Made by a program: the position numbers and the translations under genes. The notes beneath the pieces are model-generated. The model ran no database searches. It had not been told where the DNA came from and saw only the letters and a program-made list of their open reading frames with translations. From positions 1-5,886 of the forward strand of contig DDUQ01000015.1 in NCBI GenBank assembly GCA_002344885.1: 5,886 nt of DNA, written 5' to 3'. Positions 1 to 5,451 of the stretch are shown here, in pieces (within the stretch, counting starts at the first letter, position 1; each line of letters begins with the position of its first letter). Origin of the DNA: Comamonadaceae bacterium UBA2334. GTDB lineage: Bacteria > Pseudomonadota > Gammaproteobacteria > Burkholderiales > Burkholderiaceae_C.

Positions 1-2
1 TG

Positions 3-668
3 CTGTTGCTGGACGAGCCGTTTTCCGCCGTGGACCAACTCAGCCGCAAGGGCTTGTACAGCCTGTTGGCCGATTTGCGCAAAGACCTGTCCATTCCCAT
101 TGTGCTGGTCACGCACGACCTGTCCGAGGCGCGCATGCTGGCCGATACGCTGGTGGTGATGGACGCAGGCGAGGTGCTGCAACAGGGCACACCCGAGCGG
201 TTGTACCGGTCGCCGCGCAACGCACGTGTCGCCGATCTGGTGGGCATTCAAAACCGCTTTCACGGACAGTGGCTGGGTCCGGCTGACCAGGCTGGCATGG
301 GGTGGCTGGAGTGGTTGCCACCACCGGGCGCTGGTGCGCCCGGTCAGCGGGGTGTGCGCCTGTGCGTGCCTGACAAAGGGCGCTTGAGCGTGGGGCAAAG
401 CGTTTCGTGGGTGATTCAAGGCGACGGCATTCACCTGTCGCAGCCCGATGCGTCAGCGCAGTCACCGGCAGCTTGGCCCGCCCGCATGGAAACCGTGCGC
501 CACCTGGGCGACTTGTCCCTGGCCACCGTCAGCCTTGATGACGTGCCGCCAGTCACCCTGCAACTCACACTTGCCGGGCCGCAGCGGCAACGCTGGGAGG
601 AAGGCCAGCGCGTCATGCTCAGGCTGGACCCAGCCTGGGTGCACGTCATGCCCACGCGGTCGGCGTGA
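3..668 (+). CDS. ABC transporter ATP-binding protein, C-terminal part (ModC/PotA/CysA type)
   Basis: This is the 3' part of an ATPase subunit of an import ABC transporter; the gene starts upstream of the window. The readable frame opens directly in the Walker B strand (L-L-L-D-E-P, with the catalytic glutamate), followed by the D-loop (S-A-V-D) and the switch histidine in V-T-H-D at about residue 38 of the fragment. The N-terminal Walker A, Q-loop and signature motifs lie outside. After about residue 80 comes a roughly 140-residue regulatory tail that resembles a TOBE/MOP-type domain and ends in a strand like G-Q-R-V-M-L-R-L-D-P. This architecture is typical of molybdate, sulfate, polyamine and iron importers. 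The fragment alone does not settle the substrate; molybdate (ModC-like) is one reasonable guess. It is a different gene from the CysA at the right end. No clear terminator follows it. Confidence 0.88.
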   Translation: MLLDEPFSAVDQLSRKGLYSLLADLRKDLSIPIVLVTHDLSEARMLADTLVVMDAGEVLQQGTPERLYRSPRNARVADLVGIQNRFHGQWLGPADQAGMGWLEWLPPPGAGAPGQRGVRLCVPDKGRLSVGQSVSWVIQGDGIHLSQPDASAQSPAAWPARMETVRHLGDLSLATVSLDDVPPVTLQLTLAGPQRQRWEEGQRVMLRLDPAWVHVMPTRSA

Positions 669-715
669 GCAGCCCGGTTGTGGGCGACGCGTGGCCGCAT
701 GTGCATCGAATGGGT

Positions 716-750
716 GTTTTCAGATGATTTCGTAATTAACAACTGAAAAC
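716..750. repeat. Perfect 8-bp inverted repeat, candidate operator
   Basis: GTTTTCAG at 716-723 is mirrored exactly by CTGAAAAC at 743-750 with a 19-base spacer. There is no T-run after the right arm, so an intrinsic terminator is unlikely. The position, about 70 to 100 bases ahead of the sbp start and inside the AT-rich island, suits binding of a dimeric transcription factor. Confidence 0.45.
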
Positions 751-807
751 TCAGTAGTTCCATTTATTTGCTGGTCCCCGCACCATTCGTGTCGTGGAAC
801 CGCTTTG

Positions 808-813
808 AAAGGA
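808..813 (+). promoter_or_regulatory. Ribosome binding site that fixes the sbp start
   Basis: AAAGGA lies 5 bases before the ATG at 819. The reading frame is open further upstream to a TTG at 768, but that would place 17 non-hydrophobic residues in front of a normal signal peptide. The ATG at 819 is therefore the start. Confidence 0.75.
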
Positions 814-818
814 ACAAC

Positions 819-1845
819 ATGACCACCCGCCGCCAACTCACACTCCTGTTCACCCGCCTGGCACTGGCTGCCGGCATCGCCAGCGCGGGCGTGCTGGCCA
901 TGGCCCAGTCAGCTGCGCCGGTGCAGTTGCTGAATGTGTCGTACGACCCCACCCGCGAGTTGTACGTCGAGTACAACGCTGCCTTCATCAAGCACTGGAA
1001 GGCCAAAACCGGGCAGGACGTCACCATCAAGCAGTCACACGGCGGCTCGGGCAAACAGGCACGCTCCATCATCGACGGGCTGGACGCCGATGTGGCTACG
1101 CTGGCCCTTGCCGGCGACACCGATGCCTTGCATGCCAACGGCAACTGGATTCCCAAAGACTGGCAAAAGCGTCTGCCGCACAACAGCTCACCCTACATCT
1201 CCACCATCGTGCTGGTGGTGCGCCAGGGCAATCCCAAACACATCAAGGACTGGGATGACCTGATCCGCCCGGATGTGAAGGTCATCACCCCCAACCCCAA
1301 AACCTCCGGCGGCGCGCGCTGGAACTACCTGGCCGCCTGGGAGTTTGCCAAGCGCAAACACGGCAGCGATGCCAAAGCGCAGGAATTTGTGAAAGCCCTG
1401 TACGCCAACGTGCCTGTGCTGGACACCGGTGCGCGCGGCTCGTCGGTCACATTTGCCCAGCGCGGCCAGGGCGACGTGTTCCTGAGCTGGGAGAACGAGG
1501 CCTACCTGCTGGAAAAAGAGTTTGGCAACAAGGTGGACTTTGTGTACCCATCCATCCATCCTGGCAGAACCCGCCGTGACCCTGGTGGACAAGAATGCCG
1601 ACAAGAAGGGCACCCGCGCCGTGGCCCAGGCCTACCTGGAATACCTGTACACCGAAGAGGCGCAGGACCTCATCGGCAAGCATTTCTACCGTCCCCGCTC
1701 GGCAGCGGCGCAGGCCAAGTACGCCAAGCAATTGCCCAAGCTCAACCTGTTCACCATCGAAGAGGCGTTCGGGGGCTGGGACAAGGCCACCAAGGTCCAC
1801 TTTGCCGATGGCGGCACGTTTGACCAGATCTACGCCAGAAAATGA
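819..1845 (+). pseudogene. sbp: Sbp-type periplasmic sulfate-binding protein, frameshifted
   Basis: This is the periplasmic receptor that delivers sulfate to the CysTWA transporter. Residues 1-29 form a signal peptide with an A-M-A cleavage motif. The N-terminal 246 residues follow enteric Sbp closely: S-Y-D-P-T-R-E-L (Asp43), the family signature running from K-T-G-Q-D to Q-S (residues 63-73), H-G-G-S (Ser77), N-P-K-T-S-G-G-A-R-W (159-168) and W-E-N-E-A (Trp224). These correspond to the known sulfate contacts Asp11, Ser45, Ser130-Gly132 and Trp192 of mature enteric Sbp. At about 1557 the frame breaks. The original frame runs on as unrelated sequence to a TGA at 1821-1823 (334 residues in all). 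The true C-terminal 95 residues, from I-L-A-E-P to F-D-Q-I-Y-A-R-K, continue in the next frame to 1845. Restoring two bases would give about 342 residues, normal for the family. The break lies in a CCAT tandem repeat. A sequencing error is possible. As given, the last quarter of the fold is lost. Confidence 0.88.
1548..1561. repeat. CCAT tetranucleotide repeat at the sbp frameshift
   Basis: Three CCAT units followed by CC lie exactly where the sbp reading frame changes. Short tandem repeats favour polymerase slippage, so this is the likely cause or site of the frame change. Three units are fewer than usually seen in phase-variable genes. Confidence 0.7.
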
Positions 1846-2468
1846 GCCCGTACCTGCACCACACCAGCGTGCACACGGGCAAGCTGCAGCAGACAGCCTG
1901 TGCGCCAACGGTGGTGTTTGTCCCCGGCTGGCGCAATTCCGGTCCGGGCCACTGGCAAAGCCTCTGGCAAGCCCGGTTGCCGAATGCCCTGCGGGTGGAG
2001 CAGGACGACTGGCTCACCCCCACCCGCCGTGCGTGGGTGGACCGCCTGGCGGACACCATCGCAGTACAGGCCCGACCGGTGATCCTGGTGGCCCACAGCC
2101 TGGGCTGCATCACGGTGGCGCACCTGCCTCTGGCTGCCTCGGCGCGGGTGAAGGCCTCGCTGCTGGTTGCACCCGCTGACCCCGAACGCCGGGGTCAGTT
2201 GGCCGACTTTGCACCCGTGCCCCATCAACCACTGCCATACCGCAGCATCGTGGTGGCCAGCGACAACGATCCGTTTTGCCCCGTGCGCCTGGCCACGGCC
2301 TATTCCCGTGCCTGGGGCAGCGACCTCGTCAAGCTGGTGGGGGCCGGTCACATCAACGTCGAGTCAGGCCATGGCGACTGGCCGTTGGGCTGGGGCCTGC
2401 TGCAGGCGTTGCAGGAAGAGTCAACAGAACGCCAACCGTGCGAGCCTCTATATGCCTCTGTTGAATAA
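1842..2468 (+). CDS. RBBP9/YdeN-family alpha/beta hydrolase (serine hydrolase)
   Basis: This 208-residue protein has the compact alpha/beta hydrolase fold of the RBBP9/YdeN family. After a variable N-terminus of about 22 residues comes the first strand, V-V-F-V-P-G-W-R-N-S (24-33), with the family's P-G-W and G-H-W motifs. The nucleophile elbow is A-H-S-L-G-C with Ser86. The acid is probably Asp143 in S-D-N-D-P, and the histidine is His170 in G-A-G-H-I-N. The triad is thus complete, and no signal peptide is seen, so it should be a cytoplasmic esterase or peptidase-like enzyme. The substrate is unknown. Its ATG overlaps the end of the sbp coding frame in ATGA (1842-1845), and no good ribosome site is seen, so it was probably translated by coupling to sbp. 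Family members are known beside other metabolic genes, but I know of no established role in sulfate uptake. Confidence 0.88.
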   Translation: MSPYLHHTSVHTGKLQQTACAPTVVFVPGWRNSGPGHWQSLWQARLPNALRVEQDDWLTPTRRAWVDRLADTIAVQARPVILVAHSLGCITVAHLPLAASARVKASLLVAPADPERRGQLADFAPVPHQPLPYRSIVVASDNDPFCPVRLATAYSRAWGSDLVKLVGAGHINVESGHGDWPLGWGLLQALQEESTERQPCEPLYASVE

Positions 2469-2552
2469 ACAAACAAGAACAAAGTCGTTTGCAATCTGAT
2501 TGCTGCGCCACACAATCCGCGCCCTGAACACCTTTGACTGCCTGGACACCCC
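2469..2552 (+). promoter_or_regulatory. Gap between the hydrolase and cysP genes, possible secondary control site
   Basis: The 84-bp gap begins with an A-rich stretch of AACAA-like repeats (about 2466-2482), followed by the exact palindrome GCAATC-T-GATTGC (2491-2503). There is no terminator-like hairpin with a T-run. Together these features could mark an internal promoter or operator that lets cysP be expressed apart from the upstream genes. No clear -35/-10 pair was found. Confidence 0.35.
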
Positions 2553-3551
2553 ATGAAACACTTTGCCCGCACCGCACTCGCCGCACTGATACTGGCGGCA
2601 TCGCACATCGCGTTCGCCCAAACCAGCTTGCTGAACGTGTCTTACGACGTGTCACGCGAGTTTTACAAAGACCTGAATACCGCTTTCGTGGCGCATCACA
2701 AAAAGGCCACCGGCAAAGACATCAAGGTGGACCAGTCTCATGCGGGCTCCAGCGCCCAGGCGCGTGCCGTGGCCGATGGCCTGGAAGCCGATGTGGTGAC
2801 CATGAACACCACCACCGACGTGGAGTTTCTGGCCAGCAAAGGCGTGGTGGCTGCTGACTGGGCCAAGCGCTTCCCGCACAACGCCGCCCCCACCACCAGC
2901 ACCATGCTGTTTCTGGTGCGCAATGGCAACCCCAAAGGCATCAAGGACTGGGACGACCTGGTCAAACCCGGCATCCAGGTGATCGTGGTCAACCCCAAAA
3001 CCGGCGGCAATGGCCGCATGGCCTACCTGGCCGCCTGGGGTTCTGTGCGGGCCAAGGGGGGCACCGACGCGCAGGCCGCCGAGTTCGTGAGCAAGCTGTA
3101 CAAAAACGTGCCCGTGCTGGCACGCGGTGGGCGCGATGCCACCGGCATCTTTTTGCAACGCAACATCGGCGATGTACTGGTGACGTTCGAGTCTGAAGTG
3201 GTGTCGGTGGACAAGGAATTCGGTGCAGGCCGGGTAGATGCCATTCACCCCAGCGTCAGCATCGTGGCTGAAAACCCCGTGGCCGTGGTGGAGCGCACCG
3301 TGAACAAGAAGGGCACGGCCGCAGAGGCGAAGGCCTACCTGGACTTTTTGTACAGCGACGAGGGCCAGGAAATTGCCGCCAAACACAACATCCGCCCCCG
3401 CAACGAAACCATTCTGAAGAAGTACAGCGCCGCACTTCGCCCCATCAAGCTGTTCACCGTGAACGAGTATTTCGGCTCGCTGTCCGAGGCGCAGAAAGTG
3501 CACTTCAACGACGGTGGCCAGTTTGACAAGCTGTACACACAGGGCAAGTAA
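2553..3551 (+). CDS. cysP: Periplasmic sulfate/thiosulfate-binding protein, CysP-like
   Basis: This intact 332-residue receptor of the sulfate/thiosulfate importer has a signal peptide at residues 1-22 with cleavage after A-F-A. The mature part has the family landmarks: S-Y-D-V-S-R-E (Asp32), Q-S-H-A-G-S-S (61-67), N-P-K-T (147-150), F-E-S-E-V (212-216) and P-S-V-S-I-V-A-E (233-240). H-A-G-S-S, S-Y-D-V-S-R-E and F-E-S-E-V are features of enteric CysP (thiosulfate-binding) rather than Sbp, which has H-G-G-S-G and W-E-N-E-A. The position directly before cysT also matches cysPUWA order. The conserved loop N-P-K-T-S-G-x-A-R is changed here to N-P-K-T-G-G-N-G-R, so the serine equivalent to Sbp Ser130 is glycine. 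Sulfate versus thiosulfate preference cannot be decided from sequence alone. Only a weak ribosome site (GGA at 2544-2546) precedes the ATG. The stop codon directly abuts the cysT start. Confidence 0.9.
   Translation: MKHFARTALAALILAASHIAFAQTSLLNVSYDVSREFYKDLNTAFVAHHKKATGKDIKVDQSHAGSSAQARAVADGLEADVVTMNTTTDVEFLASKGVVAADWAKRFPHNAAPTTSTMLFLVRNGNPKGIKDWDDLVKPGIQVIVVNPKTGGNGRMAYLAAWGSVRAKGGTDAQAAEFVSKLYKNVPVLARGGRDATGIFLQRNIGDVLVTFESEVVSVDKEFGAGRVDAIHPSVSIVAENPVAVVERTVNKKGTAAEAKAYLDFLYSDEGQEIAAKHNIRPRNETILKKYSAALRPIKLFTVNEYFGSLSEAQKVHFNDGGQFDKLYTQGK
3541..3544 (+). promoter_or_regulatory. Ribosome binding site of cysT inside the end of cysP
   Basis: AGGG lies 7 bases before the ATG at 3552, inside the last codons of cysP. 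It supports the long form of CysT, because no comparable site precedes a later start nearer the conserved R-V-L-P-G-F sequence. Confidence 0.6.
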
Positions 3552-4460
3552 ATGAGTGCCTCCGCCACTTATCCACTGCCCGGACAGGGCGGCGGGGCAT
3601 TGGGCCCCGGCGGTGAACAAGGGCCGCCCCCCGTTCGCCGTGCCGCCAAACGTGTGCTGCCGGGTTTCAACATCACGCTGGGTTTCACGCTGTTTTACCT
3701 TTGCCTGATCGTGCTGATCCCGCTGTCGGCGCTGTTGCTCAAGACCTTCACGCTCACCTGGCCCCAGTTCTGGGAGGCGGTGACCGCACCGCGTGTGCTG
3801 GCCTCGTACCGGTTGACGTTTGGCGCATCGCTGACGGCTGCGCTGGTGAACGTGGTGTTTGGTTTGCTGGTGGCCTGGGTGCTGGTTCGCTATACCTTTC
3901 CGGGCAAAAAGATTGTGGATGCGCTGGTGGACCTGCCGTTTGCGCTGCCCACCGCCGTGGCCGGCATTTCGCTGACCGCGCTGCTGGCGGGCAACGGGTG
4001 GATCGGCCAGTACCTGGAGCCGCTGGGTATTCAACTCGCGTTCAACCCCAACGGGGTGGTGATTGCGCTCATCTTCATTGGCCTGCCGTTTGTGGTGCGC
4101 ACGGTGCAACCCGTGCTGGAAGACGCTGAAAAGGAGCTTGAAGAAGCCGCCATGTGCCTGGGTGCCACGCGCTGGCAAACCTTTGTGCGGGTGATTTTTC
4201 CGGCCATTGCACCTGCCCTGCTGACCGGTTTTGCCATGGCGTTTGCCAGGGCCATCGGTGAGTACGGCTCCGTCATCTTCATTGCAGGCAACATGCCCAT
4301 GATTTCTGAAATCACACCGCTGATCATCATCAGCAAGCTGGAACAGTACGACTATGCCGGCGCCACCGCCGTGGCCACGGTGATGCTGGGCATCTCGTTC
4401 GTGCTGCTGCTGGTCATCAACGCGCTGCAAACCTGGCAGCGCAACCGGTCGGGAGGTTGA
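3552..4460 (+). CDS. cysT: Sulfate/thiosulfate ABC transporter permease CysT (CysU)
   Basis: This is one of the two inner-membrane channel subunits of the CysTWA importer, 302 residues long. The conserved part starts at K-R-V-L-P-G-F (34-39), which matches the very N-terminus of enteric CysT. About six hydrophobic segments follow, near residues 42-64, 88-112, 123-147, 168-188, 218-240 and 272-293. Family signatures include D-L-P-F-A-L-P-T-A-V-A-G (127-138), F-V-V-R-T-V-Q-P-V-L-E and the EAA coupling loop E-E-A-A-x-x-L-G-A-T-R-W-Q-T-F (197-211), which docks on the ATPase. The first 30 or so residues are a Gly/Pro-rich extension absent from the roughly 277-residue enteric protein. Its DNA can form a strong nested hairpin. 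The gene begins right after the cysP stop, and its stop lies 2 bases before the cysW ATG, so expression is operonic. Confidence 0.95.
   Translation: MSASATYPLPGQGGGALGPGGEQGPPPVRRAAKRVLPGFNITLGFTLFYLCLIVLIPLSALLLKTFTLTWPQFWEAVTAPRVLASYRLTFGASLTAALVNVVFGLLVAWVLVRYTFPGKKIVDALVDLPFALPTAVAGISLTALLAGNGWIGQYLEPLGIQLAFNPNGVVIALIFIGLPFVVRTVQPVLEDAEKELEEAAMCLGATRWQTFVRVIFPAIAPALLTGFAMAFARAIGEYGSVIFIAGNMPMISEITPLIIISKLEQYDYAGATAVATVMLGISFVLLLVINALQTWQRNRSGG
3587..3629 (+). repeat. Nested GC-rich hairpin in the 5' end of cysT
   Basis: GGGCGGC (3587-3593) pairs exactly with GCCGCCC (3623-3629). Inside it, GGGGC (3594-3598) pairs with GCCCC (3604-3608). The structure lies in codons 12-26 of cysT, in the non-conserved Gly/Pro-rich extension. 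On the mRNA it could slow decay or affect ribosome movement. That role is inferred only from base pairing. Confidence 0.5.
4451..4456 (+). promoter_or_regulatory. Ribosome binding site that fixes the cysW start
   Basis: GGGAGG, a near-consensus Shine-Dalgarno sequence at the end of cysT, lies 6 bases before the ATG at 4463. The alternative TTG at 4457 directly abuts the site and is too close, so 4463 is the start. Confidence 0.85.
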
Positions 4461-4462
4461 GC

Positions 4463-5386
4463 ATGTCGGCCACAACCACCACACCGTCACGCGTGCGCCT
4501 GCCGCACACCACCGAAGCACCCTGGGTGCGCTACACGCTCATTGGCATTGCGCTGGTGTTCATGTTCCTGTTCCTGGTGCTGCCGTTGGCCGCCGTGTTC
4601 ACCGAAGCACTGCGCAAGGGCTGGGACGCCTATGCCGAGGCCCTGAAAGAACCCGATGCGTGGTCTGCCATCCGCCTGACCCTGATCACCGCCGCCGTGG
4701 CCGTGCCGCTGAACCTGGTGTTTGGTGTGGCCGCTGCGTGGTGCATCGCCAAGTACGAGTTCCGGGGCAAGTCCTTTCTGACCACGCTGATCGACCTGCC
4801 GTTCTCGGTGTCGCCGGTGGTGGCGGGTTTGATTTACGTGCTTGTGTTTGGCGCGCAGGGCTGGTTCGGCCCCTGGCTGGCCGAGCACGACATCAAGATT
4901 GTGTTTGCCGTGCCCGGCATCATCCTGGCCACCATTTTTGTGACCTTTCCGTTCATTGCCCGCGAACTGATTCCGCTGATGCAGGCGCAAGGCAGTGAAG
5001 AAGAGCAGGCGGCCCAGGTGCTGGGGGCCAGCGGCTGGCAAACCTTTTGGTATGTGACGCTGCCCAACATCAAGTGGGGCCTCCTTTATGGGGTCATCCT
5101 GTGCAACGCCCGGGCCATGGGCGAGTTTGGCGCGGTGTCGGTGGTGTCGGGCCACATCCGGGGGCAGACCAACACCATGCCGCTGCATGTGGAGATTTTG
5201 TACAACGAGTACCAGTCGGTCGCCGCGTTTGCCGTGGCCTCGCTGCTGGCTTTGCTGGCCCTGGTGACCCTGGCGCTGAAGAGTTGGGTCGAGTGGCGGC
5301 ACGAGCGCGAGATCAAGGCCGCCGCCGACATGCCGCCTGAACAGCCCGCACCCCAGGTGACACCGGTTGCCCTGGGCGCAACTTGA
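4463..5386 (+). CDS. cysW: Sulfate/thiosulfate ABC transporter permease CysW
   Basis: This is the second inner-membrane channel subunit, which pairs with CysT, at 307 residues. Hydrophobic segments lie near residues 23-47, 71-94, 107-130, 146-168, 204-225 and 254-274. Characteristic family stretches are Y-E-F-R-G-K-S-F (98-105), D-L-P-F-S-V-S-P-V-V-A-G (111-122) and the EAA loop E-E-Q-A-A-Q-V-L-G-A-S-G-W-Q-T-F (180-195). After that come A-R-A-M-G-E-F-G-A-V-S-V-V-S-G-H-I-R-G (216-234) and T-N-T-M-P-L-H-V-E-I-L-Y-N-E-Y (236-250). D-L-P-F-S-V-S-P and the long G-H-I-R-G region separate CysW from CysT. The C-terminal tail after residue 280 is polar and Pro/Ala-rich and probably cytoplasmic. Its TGA overlaps the ATG of a 13-codon micro-ORF in TGATG. 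Confidence 0.95.
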   Translation: MSATTTTPSRVRLPHTTEAPWVRYTLIGIALVFMFLFLVLPLAAVFTEALRKGWDAYAEALKEPDAWSAIRLTLITAAVAVPLNLVFGVAAAWCIAKYEFRGKSFLTTLIDLPFSVSPVVAGLIYVLVFGAQGWFGPWLAEHDIKIVFAVPGIILATIFVTFPFIARELIPLMQAQGSEEEQAAQVLGASGWQTFWYVTLPNIKWGLLYGVILCNARAMGEFGAVSVVSGHIRGQTNTMPLHVEILYNEYQSVAAFAVASLLALLALVTLALKSWVEWRHEREIKAAADMPPEQPAPQVTPVALGAT

Positions 5387-5427
5387 TGAACAAAAAAGGC
5401 ACTCAGCGCTTGATTGACAAGCACTGA
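5386..5427 (+). other. 13-codon micro-ORF between cysW and cysA (may be chance)
   Basis: An ATG formed with the last base of the cysW stop (TGATG) opens a frame encoding M-N-K-K-G-T-Q-R-L-I-D-K-H, followed by TGA. It is in the same frame as cysA, whose ATG lies 24 bases after this stop. TGATG junctions commonly support re-initiation. The peptide is basic and I recognise no family. It may be a coupling device, the remnant of an older N-terminus, or chance. Confidence 0.3.
5403..5427. repeat. Intercistronic hairpin between cysW and cysA
   Basis: Bases 5403-5412 (TCAGCGCTTG) pair with 5418-5427 (CAAGCACTGA), 9 of 10 positions, around the loop ATTGA. No T-run follows on the + strand, so cysA transcription should not stop here. 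A run of six A (5392-5397) precedes it, which reads as hairpin plus T-run on the other strand, but no gene points that way. Confidence 0.45.
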
Positions 5428-5451
5428 CAGCTATCACTACGAGAAACGATC

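Larger units (their letters stand above)
669..818 (+). promoter_or_regulatory. Intergenic control region upstream of the sulfate uptake operon
   Basis: This is the largest gene-free stretch in the window (150 bp). Its left part is GC-rich like the genes. From about 711 to 770 it becomes distinctly AT-rich, which in such a genome usually marks a promoter. That island holds a perfect inverted repeat (716-723 with 743-750) and the palindrome TAATTA (733-738). I could not find a convincing pair of -35 and -10 boxes at proper spacing, so the exact promoter is not assigned. A CysB-like LysR-family activator would be the expected regulator of such an operon, but that is inference from known cys regulation. 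No intrinsic terminator for the upstream ATPase gene is visible. Confidence 0.5.

Noticed and set aside
672..685. Possible terminator stem GCCC/GGGC after the first ATPase gene
   Set aside because: Only 4 bp of stem and no T-run follow, so it is too weak to call.
1545..1562. Programmed +1 ribosomal frameshift as explanation for the split sbp
   Set aside because: There is no stop or rare-codon stall at the shift point, the product would still lack one residue of a conserved motif, and no such mechanism is known for this family. A mutation or sequencing error is simpler.
1325..3038. Identical 17-bp stretch shared by sbp (1325-1341) and cysP (3022-3038) as a possible recombination repeat
   Set aside because: It encodes the conserved Y-L-A-A-W segment in both homologous genes. 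Shared ancestry and codon bias explain it, and the surrounding DNA is diverged.
2652..4520. Very long minus-strand open frame (622 codons) opposite cysP and cysT
   Set aside because: It lies fully antisense to two strongly conserved genes, has a low-complexity His/Gln/Gly-rich composition typical of GC-rich antisense frames, and shows no recognisable domain.
5391..5427. Intrinsic terminator between cysW and cysA
   Set aside because: The T-run is present only when read on the minus strand, and there it is separated by 5 bases from the stem. No minus-strand gene ends here, and stopping + strand transcription would cut off cysA.
4487..5437. Minus-strand open frame of 316 codons opposite cysW
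   Set aside because: It is antisense to a conserved permease gene, with His/Gln-rich shadow composition and no known motif.
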